From the NCBI GenBank assembly GCA_030268105.1, contig BSDZ01000017.1, forward strand, positions 3,080,001 to 3,144,000: a DNA stretch of 64,000 nt, written 5' to 3'. Positions 23,401 to 34,315 of the stretch are shown one piece after another. The notes beneath the pieces were generated by a model that saw only the letters and a program-made list of their open reading frames with translations, searched no databases and was not told the DNA's origin. Source of the stretch: Volvox africanus. Taxonomy: Eukaryota; Chlorophyta; Chlorophyceae; Chlamydomonadales; Volvocaceae. The position numbers and the translations under genes were made by a program. Every line of letters starts with the position of its first letter. Position 1 is the first letter of the stretch.

Positions 23401-26400
23401 GTGCACAACGCCACAGTTGGCAAGGGGGCCACAGGCGTGAAGGGAGAGGCCTTCCAGGCCCCATTGAGGTTGTCACCATGTCCTTTGCCCATGAAAGACC
23501 CGTTCAGCATCGGCGTGCTGCCGCTGCATACCCTGCTCCCCAGCCTCACTCCTCCCCTCATTCCTTGCCTGCAATGAGACCTCCACATCTGCACTGAAGC
23601 TCGGACCCTGACTCGGTTGACCGCAGTCATGGGCATGGCCTGGGTTGGCAGCTGCAGCCGCCTGGGAGGGGTCAACGGAAGGGATCGCATCGTCCCGCCG
23701 CCCCCCACCGGAAGAACCCGGCTCCACCGCACTGCTGCTCGGAGGCGATTGCAGCTGAACCTGCAACTGCTGGCCTTCCACATCCCGCTGCATTTGCCAG
23801 TCCCGTGGATTTTGCTGCATTTCTGCCTGCGAAGCCCCCTGCTGCTCCTGCTCCTCTTTCTTCAGCTGCGTTGCCTCCTCTTCCAGGCCGTGAAGTCGAA
23901 GCAGCTGGGCAGTAGCCAACAGGCCACGTGACTCCACATACGCTCTGTGCTAGTACAAGGTTGTCAAGGGGCAATTGCAGCATGCATGCCGAGAGTGAAG
24001 TCTCTTACGGGGATCACACGATTTGCTGGTCCTAGCAGCCATCTTATAACTTCCTTGCCGCTGGGTAACAGCCCTAGCATGATGGCCCACGACTAACAGC
24101 CCTTAGCCCCTCGCCAGACGACGGCGGGACCCGCCCTCCTGTCTGTCGATGAGCACACCTCATATGTTCTTCGAAGTATCGTCGATACAGCTGCCGTACC
24201 AGATCAGCGGCCGCCATTAAGGCGCCCGCCATCATCTCAAGCGCCCAGTCAGATGTGAACCTGGTGGTTGGAATCCGGTGGGGACATGAGAGGGGCGCGG
24301 CAGCCCTGGTGGGTGATGACGATAGAGACACTTGGCTGAATGCATTCAGAGAAAGTTGTTGACATAAGGCCATATGATGATCAGTGAAACAATGCGTGTA
24401 ATGCTTAGCACATTTACCGTACCACAGGCATCAACTTCTATCAATCAAAACTCCACTCCACGTTGCCCTGCCCCCACACGGCTGCGGTCAACCAAAGGCA
24501 CATTTCCAAGCTTGCATCGAAAATTGAAATTGCTGCCACCCATCTAACCCGCCTCTCCCTCGATCTCAATCCCCACCATGGCAGCACTGCCTGCGTGACC
24601 AGCACCGGCAGGGTGGACCCCAACAGCACGGACACGACCCGCGCGGCGAAAAGCTTTCCAACATCCAGTCTTGAGCCGCAACACGAAGTGCCGTAGCTGC
24701 ATAGCAGCATAGAATGAAGCGTGATGAGCGCCAAAACTGCGCCGTATACCAGACGGTGAGATGATAGGCAGCTCGTCTGCAATCGGCCGCAACAAAAGCG
24801 TGCTGCGTAAGAGGAAATGCAGCCGTGTGGGAGCAGTGCAACGAGGATTTGCAGCCATGTGCGGGCAGGCCAACGTGGAATGAAGAGGCGTGGAGTGGTA
24901 GAAGATGAACCCCAAATGGTTACATAGGTAAGAGGCCCACCGCGCCACCTCACGTGGCCGGCACCTCATATTACCTGGAACCGGGGAGGATCTTAGGACC
25001 AGCGCCTCACGACTCGCGAAGGACCTTGCACTCGTGGATAATGTAATGCTTTGACCAAATTGCCGCTTTGACCCAACCTCGTATAATTCTTATCCTTACG
25101 CCCAATGACACACACCGCTCCATGAAGACCCCTCGCGCTCACCCCTCACTCAATTCGATCCGCACCCTTGCCAACCTCTCTTGCTGCTCCCGAGCCCCTG
25201 CCGATACGCCCCGCCCAGGGGTCAATAATGCACTAGTTGCTCGGGACAAAACCCTTCGCGCTCTAACGTAGTTAATATCTGTAGGCTTATGGTGAACATA
25301 TGCTTGAAGTTTGCAGTGCACGCGTTGTGAGTTTGTGTAGCTTCTATTCTTTAACTAAGTTTAAAGTAAATTGTAATAGATATTCTGGTCTTCAAGATAA
25401 CACGTGAACAACAAACAAAAATTACAGCACAGAATAAAGAAATTGATAAAACACCAAATAATGTTTTAACTGTTTCTTCTTTACAAAAAGCAGTCAATGA
25501 TAGCATTAAGTTTTTTGAAACAAAACAATCTGTTTTTAAAGAAAAATAAAAATATAAGAAATTAAATAATGCATATACAATACAAGCAGAAAACCAATTT
25601 TTCTTTTGGGACCACCACCAACCCTACCAGGAAGGTTGCTGCGCACACAATCGTCATAATGCCCGCCGGGTTGTGGTTGAGGGCCGGTGTCATCATCACT
25701 GCCAGGCCCAGTGCGCCCCCGACTAGAGTGCCGCCCGCGCGAAGTGCCACCCGGCTGAAGGTGGACTCAACCTGCAACCGGGCGAGGGGGGCGACAGAAA
25801 CAGCGTGTCACTATTGCTACCATAGTAGGGGCAAAGGGCGCTGACAATCTTCGCGACGTCCATTCCTGTTACATGTCATGTACTGCAACCAATGTACGAA
25901 ACCCGTTGTACATTCCGATGTTGAATATCGGGACTAGACTTTCTGCCTGGAAGCAGGGGTTACCCACGGTCATGGATCTCAATCTCGTTTGACTCACCGG
26001 GCTGGCCTGATTCGGAGCGAGCCGTTCTGTTTTTTCCCTTCTCTCTCCCCTTCTCTTTCCCCTTCTCTTTCCCCTTCTCTCTCCCCTTCTCTTTCCCCTT
26101 CTCTCTCCCCTTCGCTCCCCTTCTCTTTCTCCCTCTCTGTCGGAGCTCCCCTCCCTCCCAACTCACCCTGTCGGTCATGCTAACACTGGTGGCAAGAAAT
26201 GCGTACAAAAGCGAATAGCGCCGCAGCACCACTGCATCCGGTCGAGCCGCAAGTCCAAGTAGCAGGCACAGCATGAAGCTGCTGGCGGCCCAATACTTGA
26301 CCCCGAAGTGGAACCTTCGGCAGCTCAGCAATGCACGACGGCCGTCTGCTCCGGCCGCTCCTAGAAGCAGCTTGGTGTTCGTAGCGGTGATGCTGACGGT

Positions 26401-29400
26401 ATTGAGCAACAGCGGGATACCCAGTGCCAGCTGCAACACCCCAAGAAGCACATTGGGACGGACGCACCAATCAGGCGTTGGGTGGGACATTGGAGATGGT
26501 AGTGGTTGATGTTAACTTATACGAGGCGCAACAGAGAGACACAAGACTGCCACGATTGTACAAGCGAGGCTTAACGAATGACCGTGAGTCTATGGGAACG
26601 CACGGAGGCAAAAAAGGGACTGGGAGTTGAATCAACAACAAACATACACACACACACTTAATACCCATAAATAGCGTAGTGGGCTGAAAGATTCCTGCCA
26701 CTTCAGGGCTTTCCTTTATCCGGCGTACCTGGACTGCTCGCCACGCCCAGTCCCAATCGCCAAGATGCAAGCACCATACGCGGCCCAAGGCGCTGTACGT
26801 CGGCTGGACGAGCAGGTTCCGAATGGCCATCGCGATTGACGACACTGCAGCCTTTGGTCCAGGGCGAGCCTCCGAGGGATGGGAAGGCACCGCCGCCGTG
26901 GATATCGACACAATCGGCGCAGTGTTGCTGAAGCAATCGCCACTGCCGGGTCCCCTTCTGCCGCCCCTAACACCTTCTCCAACACCGCCATCACCATTGC
27001 CACGACTGTCGCTGCTAATGCTGCTATCAACGCGGCTTCTTCGGGACGCACCCCAGCTGCTGATGCTGCCTCCAGCGACGCCCGTATTCCCACGCTCTGC
27101 ATCAGTAGCTACTCGAATGCAAGCTGCTGCAGAATCCGTTGCAGCGTCTTGCACGGGCGCCCGAGACGTGGCCAAATCCTGCTTACCCTTGAGTAGCTCC
27201 CGCACGGCTGCCTCCATCTCGTCCATTGCGTTAACAATTCCCTCCGTCACAGTCCATAGGAAGTTGAGCGCACGTGACTGCACGTCATGAACCAGGATAG
27301 GGTGTTGCGAAGGGGAGGGGAAAGAGGCTCCGTGCGGATAGGGATGTTCACTCTTAACGACATGCAAACCAGCAGCTTGGACATCCCCCAGAACCCCGTT
27401 TATCCCCCAGGCGGAGCCATGTACGAAGCCATGTACGGCTCAATGGCTCGATAAGCAATGCAATAAGATAAAATGCAAGTTTTAGGCAGCGAACCCACCT
27501 GGTTTCGCCATGCAGCCCACCTGATGTAACCCCATGATAGGGATCCTACCCCCCCGCCGTGGCCGCTGGAAGTGCTGCAGGTGGTATCTTCGGTGCAACC
27601 CCTGTGGCTGCATACGCAGCACCCCAGTCGCCGGCCGCGGGGTGGCCCCACTTATTTGGCCGCCCAAGCCTCGCACACGCGCCCAATAGGCCGACAGCGA
27701 AACCCGAACCAGGTTTCGCAGATGGTGCTTGGATTCCTCCCAGTCCACGGGCACAAACAGCTGGGCAGGTGGTCCAGGAGCCTGCGAGGCCACGATGACA
27801 TGGACGGAAGGAAAGCATTACCGGAATGTCAAGCAAGAGAGCCAGGGCTGCAATGATTTGCCCATGGCGTTGCGTTTGTATCCGAGCGGATTTGCATGGA
27901 AATTAATGCGATGGAAAGCGTGTTAGGTCGCATCAGCTTGTGCACCAGCTTGTGCATACGTAGCTATCCAGGCCAGGACGCGAATCCAACCTTCCCGGGC
28001 GGGCCTACAGGCACTATGGTCGCGTGCGGGCACCATGCAGATAGGGTGGTCCAGAAATCCGCGAGTCACATGCAGCTGCCAACCCTGTCCATGTAGAAGA
28101 GAGCATCTGACCCCACAAGTCATAAGGGTGTCGTCGTCGTCACCTCGCTACCTGCTTGCCGTCAACGCGCAGAGACCGTCCTTCGCAGCTTGCTGCCAGG
28201 GCTATGCTCATCGCTGCGCAGCTTGCCGCTACCTGGCCGTATGCGCGCCGGTAAGGGGCCAGAATGTCCGCACCCAGCATGGTCAGCAAATTGGACGCTC
28301 CCAAAAGCTGACCACCCTGAGGAAGGCCGAGGGAGCCACCCATGCCGGTAATGTGAAATACATTCCTCTCAACAGGATTACGAGGTTTGGGATTGTGTTA
28401 TAAATTCTAGGGGTTAGAGGGTTTAGGATTTTAAGTTCATGGGGGCCGCGGGGGTCGAATAGATGTATGGAGGCAGCATGAGCACTATCCATGACACCCT
28501 AGGCGTTTCAAATATTGGGTCCAACACGCCACACCCTTCGGTGTACCTTTGGAAAATGCGATTTCGAAGCCCCAGCGATGAGCCAGGCTTTCCCCTTGCT
28601 TCCCACCGCGAAAGGCTATAGATGCCTCTCCCGAAAATTGGTCCGTAGCTCCCCAGGCAGTAATGTCTGCATTCCTGGATGGCTGGATGGCTGCTCTTAA
28701 CCCGCCCTTGCTTTCTGCCTACGCCTTACAGGCCTCCACGAGCAGCTTACTTGCACTAACTGGCGGCCATCCAGAAGACACTCAAGCGCCCCCACGCGGT
28801 TAATCAGCACCTCGCCCCCAGCTAGGACTCGGGACCAGGCCGCTAATGGCAAACGGAGGATCAGGACAGTGCGTGAGGCGAGAGTGACAAGTCATTCAGA
28901 GCACATGGAATAGAGAGCACATGGCTGCATGTATATAACATAACATAACATAACATAACATAACATAACATAACATAACATAACATAATATAATATAATA
29001 TAATATAATATAATATAATATAATATAATATAATATAATATAATATAATATAATATAATATAATATAATATAATATAATATAATATAATATAATATAATA
29101 TAATATAATATAATATAATATAATATAATATAATATAATATAATATAATATAATATAATATAATATAATATAATATAATATAATATAATATAATATAATA
29201 TAATATAATATAATATAATATAATATAATATAATATAATGTAATGTAATGTAATGTAATGTAATGTAATGTAATAATACATTTATAAATAATGTCATGCA
29301 GTTGTCCTAAGAGAGACGGGCCTGCCGTCATGACATCAGCCTGCATTATAATCCAGTCCGTTTCCCCCCTCCGCAGCTCCCAGTGCACCCTCACCTAGAT

Positions 29401-32400
29401 CCGCTGGTCCAGAGCCCAGCCATGGGGGCTCCAGGGCAGCAGCAGCCGCACACGCCTTGGCCCGCAGAAGCAGCGGGCGAATGGCCGAAACAGGCGCCCA
29501 AGCCACTGTTGCCCCAATCAGTCCTCCGCCGCTCTGAGCCGTCACGGGACCTGCGCCCGGACCAGCAATTGTTACGATCTTGCTCTGCGGCTTGGCGTCC
29601 CTCACAGCTGCCTGTAGAGGGTATTTATGGCTGTGCTGGAGGTTCTTAGTTTTCCCGTCTCTCTTGGAGACGGCAGCTAGCGATGTTCCGGTGGCTGGCA
29701 CATGAAGCATGTCGACGACGCTAGGTGAAGGGCGGATACCTCCGGGCGGCGCCGTGGGCGGTGGAGGGCGGCGGGCCGCGCCGGGTGTGCTGGACGGCAC
29801 TTGCGGGGCCGTTGCTTCATGCAGGAGACTCAGGAACGCGTCCTCGTCCTCCATCACGCCCTCCAACTCGTGGTAGAACTGTGCGCCCCACAATGGCGGT
29901 TCATCGTCGCTTGACTCGGACGATGAAGCATAAAAATTGTGCCTTCGTCCGCCGCACTCCTTATCCAAATCTCTATTTGATTGGGCCGTATCACCGCCAC
30001 TTGGCTCGTCAAGCGGATCCAGTAAAGGGCACGAGGCGACCCCCGGGATACGGCAGCTGTAGGTCGGCTGAATGCCTGCCGCCGCCGCCGCCGGTGGCAC
30101 CTCCAGGGTCTGCTGCTGCTGCTGCGGCGGCGGCGGCGGCAGCGGCGGCGGCGGCACTGATGGGGGTTTCGTAGATGCAGGTCCATCATGCAAAGTGCCG
30201 TGGCTTGTGTCCATGCTCACCCCATGGCCTGGCAAGGTGTGGCTGCGTGCAGCGGACATTACATCTCTCCTTACTGAACCTAACTGGTCGTACATATGGT
30301 GCTGGCGGGATATACCAGCTGAACGACGATGATTGCATGGGTTTGCCCATGGCCTGTCGGCACATGTAAAACCATGGTCTTGGCCGCCGCCGCCGGCCTG
30401 GAGGAGTTCTGGGACCTGCCATGCAGGCGGCGCCTGCTGCGGGGACAGGACCACTCCGACGGATAACCCGATATTGATATCCCCAAACTGAGTGGCCGGG
30501 AGGAATGTCCCGGTCGGGTCACCGAGTGGCATCGGCGAGGAATCCGATGACTGGGAACGATACCAGAGCATATGCCCCACAACTGCACTCGCAGTGTCCC
30601 CATTACGCCCATGTCCGCTGCTGCATGATGGGTGTGTGACCTGCCCATCGCGCGGCTCGCTCTGCAGCAGCAGCTCTGGCGCACGAGAGGTGGGCAGGTC
30701 CTGCGACACCAGCTGCAGCTCGCTGATGGGAGGAAGGTTCGCGGAGGGACAGCGCTCAACAGCCGCGCCCGGGTGAGTGGGAGGATATGGTGCGGGCTCC
30801 TGATGAGGGCCCTGTAAACCTGGTGAAGCAGGCGTAGTAAGAGCAGCTGTGGGCCCGAACATGCTGGGACTGGGACTCTCCGTGGCCCTTGCAGGAAATG
30901 GGCCGGGGTTCTCTGGGCAGAGAGCACGAGTCGCAATCCTGCAAGGCGCCCAACAGGTTTAGCTCCTTCGTCACCATGCCGTGAGAGTTAATATATAGTA
31001 TATAGTAATGGTCGTATATATGGTCGTATATATGGTCGTACATATGGTCATATATAAAAAGTATATAGGTAATGGTCGTTGCTGCCGACTCTCAAATCCT
31101 ACCAAGCCATATTCAGTACCAGGATTTTGAAATGCGTGCGTTTGGAAAAGTGCATTTGAACAATTGGATCCTTGATAACACAGCGCGGCAGTACATGCTC
31201 ATGCCCATGAGTATAACCGCCACATTATAGGGCGCTGAGTAACTGCAGCATGAAGGGGTGATGACTTTCGTACGCCAGAACACCGCTGGTGCCGCCCAAT
31301 AACGTCCGGGACTCACCATGCAGTGGACAGGCAGGAGGCCTTCGCAGCTCGCACTCACCTGCTCACCGCGTGGCCGATTCCACGGACAGCCGCCACCGTA
31401 TCCGCACGCATCTCGTCCAGTGCCAGAGAGGGAAGCACCACGAACGACACCACGACACAGACGCCCGTGCCCAACAAGCTCATGGCCAGCAAGTTGCCCA
31501 CAACCTGGAGCAGGAATTCGTTAGCCTGATACGTCACGATTCAGCAACTGCCGAAAATGATGCCATGTAGCGATCTACGATAGGCGGGAGAATACGACAG
31601 GCGGTAGAAGCGCAGGCCTAACGGTACTCGGAGGGGAAGAAACATGCATGCACCCATGTTTCTGTGTGTTGCATACCACCACGACACTGCCCATCGTCCA
31701 GAGCCACTTACACCTTTCCACATGAGCACAGGGCTTGTGTAGAACTGACCCGAGATGACCACGATTCCATAGCCGATAGTGCCTAACAGTCCACCAAGCC
31801 ACAAATGGGAAGGGTAGGGGGCTCCGACCACAGCCCGGTTGGCCACCAGCAGCCCCAGAACCGCAACACCCAGGCAGCACAGTGCTGCGGTATGGGCGTG
31901 GCAGCCAACCAGAGAAACGCAGGAAGCCGGAGCGGCCAGCCGTGCTAAGGTGAGCTGCAGTCCAAAGAAGGAGAGAGGTGAAAAATCGGCGGGAACGGGG
32001 AGATAAGGACCCGGTAAGATGGTGATGATATCCAGTCATCAACACTAGCATGAGCGCGATGAGGAGTATCAACCTGGGGCGATGCCTGGACTGCTGCATT
32101 GCGCTGTCCAACCAGGGGTCCACTCGTGGGATTTGGTCAACGGATTGTACCAATCGCATGCTCACCACGATACCACCTAGTAAGATACCCCAGACCAGTC
32201 CGCCCAGCTCAGTGGCGGAAGCCTGCAATCGCGTGCCGATATGGTTGTCGGCCGACAAAACGGCCAGAGCCACAGCAAGCATCACAGCGCTCAGGCAAGA
32301 TAAGGTGAATGCCAGGGGCCTGAGGAGTGGGGAGCAACCACCGACGGCAGCAGAAATAGGCTCAAGCTGAGCGGCCGCGTGCATCGCAGTCCTATTAAAA

Positions 32401-32558
32401 GGTATGTAAGAAACAATTAACAATGGCTCAATCACCGATCCGCACCGAATAAAGACGAATAGCCCAACGATTAGGACTGCGATGCTGAATTGGACTGCAC
32501 ATTGAAAGGGTGGTGTTAAAACGAAGCACCACACGGCGTCGAGACTTCGAGACTTCAT
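20440..32558 (-). CDS. Large FUSC/aromatic-acid-exporter-like membrane protein
   Basis: Seventeen exons join in phase to about 1,726 residues: 32558-32046, 31954-31712, 31504-31359, 30938-29395, 28842-28751, 28316-28152, 27781-27677, 27277-26729, 26430-26167, 25771-25628, 24776-24577, 24260-24159, 23944 to about 23550, 23277-23216, 21903-21747, 21246-20987, 20679-20440. The N-terminal third has several hydrophobic segments (FSIAVLIVGLFVFI; LGTGVCVVVSFVVLPSLAL). Exon 4 is a 514-residue polar insert, rich in Pro, Ser, Gln and Ala. A second membrane part begins in exon 9 and contains ALRAGGTLVGGALGLAVM, ARVVSVLLGSTLPVLVTQAV and an LPWWFTSDWALEMMAGAL-type ending. This arrangement resembles FUSC/ArAE and ALMT-like plant and bacterial exporters of organic acids. 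Substrate is unknown. Least certain are the first donor (GTGTTG), the ends of exons 7 and 13, and exon 14. Confidence 0.72.
22356..22425 (+). other. Plus-strand exon-like segment inside an intron of the FUSC-like gene
   Basis: After a TTGCAG acceptor the segment reads LLLTTSQGGKLEMVSAYGN and ends at a strong GTAAGT donor. It lies in the intron between exons 14 and 15 of the minus-strand gene. The frame stays open to 22700. It may be part of a nested gene or transposon remnant. Confidence 0.25.
23056..23088 (+). repeat. (GATGY)n short tandem repeat
   Basis: Six GATGC/GATGT units in a row, in the intron between exons 14 and 15 of the FUSC-like gene. Confidence 0.8.
25325..25600. other. AT-rich insert of organelle-like composition
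   Basis: This stretch is much richer in A and T than its surroundings and lies inside intron 10 of the FUSC-like gene. It encloses the open frame at 25370-25549, whose codons almost all end in A or T. Likely a nuclear copy of plastid (or mitochondrial) DNA; source not identified. Confidence 0.5.
25370..25549 (+). pseudogene. Fragment of an organelle-type ORF
   Basis: An open frame of 59 codons plus TAA without an ATG at its start. The product is Lys-, Gln- and Thr-rich and includes KITREQQTKITAQNKE and NVLTVSSLQKAVNDSIKFF. Third codon positions are almost all A or T (AAA, CAA, GAA, AAT, TTA, GTT), unlike every nuclear exon in the window. It resembles the Lys-rich inserts of large chlorophyte plastid genes, but the parent gene is not recognised. 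Confidence 0.45.
26033..26133 (+). repeat. (CCTTCTCTTT/CCTTCTCTCC)n pyrimidine repeat
   Basis: About ten imperfect units of 10-12 bases lie in intron 9 of the minus-strand FUSC-like gene; on the transcript the tract is purine-rich. Confidence 0.85.
28936..29270 (+). repeat. 335-bp pentanucleotide array in three blocks
   Basis: Ten copies of TAACA (28936-28985), then fifty perfect copies of TAATA (28986-29235), then seven copies of TAATG (29236-29270). The whole array lies in intron 4 of the FUSC-like gene. Each flanking variant differs from the central unit by one transition. Confidence 0.98.
31009..31056 (+). repeat. 12-base tandem repeat, four copies
   Basis: The unit TGGTCGTATATA is repeated four times; the last two copies carry one change each. 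It lies in intron 3 of the FUSC-like gene. Confidence 0.9.
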
Positions 32559-34315
32559 TACGAAGTATAACTCGTATAAAATCTATAGCGCGACACAGCT
32601 TTTGCTGGATGAGGGTTGGGACTCGGGATAAGCCGTCAGGTACCGGTAGTTGAAGATGGCGCCTAACCTCTGCACATAACAGTGGAAGAGGGAAATATAA
32701 ACTATCCGTTTACACTATTATTATTGCTCTGTTATCATAGGTTTTGCATCGGCAACTTCTATCCAACGCACGGCCGGTCGCTCGCAGGTACATGGCATGG
32801 ACACATATAAGATATCAAATATGAAGCAGTGGGTCAGAAATTCTTATATGGATTTTTTTGCATTATGACATAGCTCGCGCCATCGATGGAGTCATCCGTA
32901 TATTCATTGCGTATTTCGTGCCGTACGTCCACGGGCAGGGTTATGACCTGGTAAGGAACTTGTACGAAACCATCGACGAACAATCGATTGTTGGACTGTT
33001 TTTAGCCAGTATAGAATTTTTGGGTATCCAGATTCTATTTCGAAACCTGCAGCAGGTAAATGTTTGGGGGATCGTGACCTCATATGCGGCAACCATCAGG
33101 AAAATTGCTCGAGATCCCTGGTCCCGACCTAGGCTGGTTCCTTTGTGAAGGTACAGGGCGGTCCAAGTTGACTGGGTCGAAGGCCAGGTAAAGTTCACGG
33201 AAGAGGCACTTGAAATTTACATGTATATATGTGTAAGAGTCTTCAAACGTAGCCCCAGAAGGCACTTGCTCTTTCAATGCAAAGACGGAATGGTAATTTC
33301 CGAGCATTTATGATTGGATTAAATGCTATAGAGGACCCTAACAGACAAATTGAACAAAAGGTTCTACATTAAGTTGACGATAGAGATTTATCGTCCAGGT
33401 CACCCCCGCCGCGCCGCCCTTTGAGCTATCTCCAGAGCTGCTTGTGCGCTGAATGCGGTTGTACGGCAGAATATCATAGCTGCTGTCACGGAGCTCATTT
33501 TTAGAGCTTTCATCACGCTTCGCATTACGGCCACTGCTGGACGCCTTTGGCATCCTCCTTCACACCGAGCAATACAGCCCCAAGAGACCAATCCTTGGCA
33601 GCTAAATTCCTATTTGCAACCCAAGGACAGAAGGGAATGATTGACGGCGGTGATTATTGAAAGCGAAGCAGCAACCTTGGGATTGGTATTGGAATCCGTT
33701 GTGAAGGAGGGGTCAGGCCAGGGCCTATGGCTTAGCTGACCCCAGCTGACAGGTGGAGTGTGTCACCACTTTATATTTGGGCCCAGCTATTGCTATAGCC
33801 CGAACGCATGAGACACCTGGGGATCCTTCCGTCATGAACTCTGCATAGTTTCCGGCAGCTGAAGTCTTCTCTGAGGCATACTGAATCCATTTGGGCGTAC
33901 ATCACAATAGCTTGCGCGTCTCATCCATCTCGTGGACCAATACCACGGCACCAGTCCACTTAAGACATCCGTCACGCCTCAACGAAAGGGCTTTTGCCTC
34001 CTTGGCCTCCATTTAGTAGCCGCCGTGCATGATAATCCCATCACATCCCCACATTATAGCCTTCCTTATACAGTTAAAAACCAGCTAGGCGACGCATTGA
34101 CCCCCAAGGTCGACAAGCCACCAGAGCCCAACACAGGTTAACTGACCACCTGCACATCTGCCCCGCCGGACCGCACGGGAATGGCATCCGGCGACAGAGA
34201 AGGGCCAGATCGAGTTTCATCTGCGTCTCACGTAGAAATGAAATGGTGTGTCCCCTGCGTATACATATCAGGTCGTCATGATGCACTGCACCGTCTAGCA
34301 TCGTGTCAGCGCACA
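32559..34315. other. Intergenic region between the FUSC-like gene and RCL1, with unassigned ORFs
   Basis: No gene is recognised. Two short frames deserve mention: a minus-strand 71-codon frame at 33338-33553 starting MPKASSSGRNAKRDES, and a plus-strand exon-like stretch near 32878-32950 that ends at a GTAAGG donor (reading VIRIFIAYFVPYVHGQGYDL). Neither could be extended into a convincing gene. Confidence 0.4.

Noticed and set aside
28936..29270. CRISPR-like array
   Set aside because: Units are five bases long with no spacers; the DNA is eukaryotic.
28861..29394. Three overlapping minus-strand frames of repeating Ile-Leu-Tyr
   Set aside because: They are products of the TAATA pentanucleotide array, which cycles through frames without a stop.
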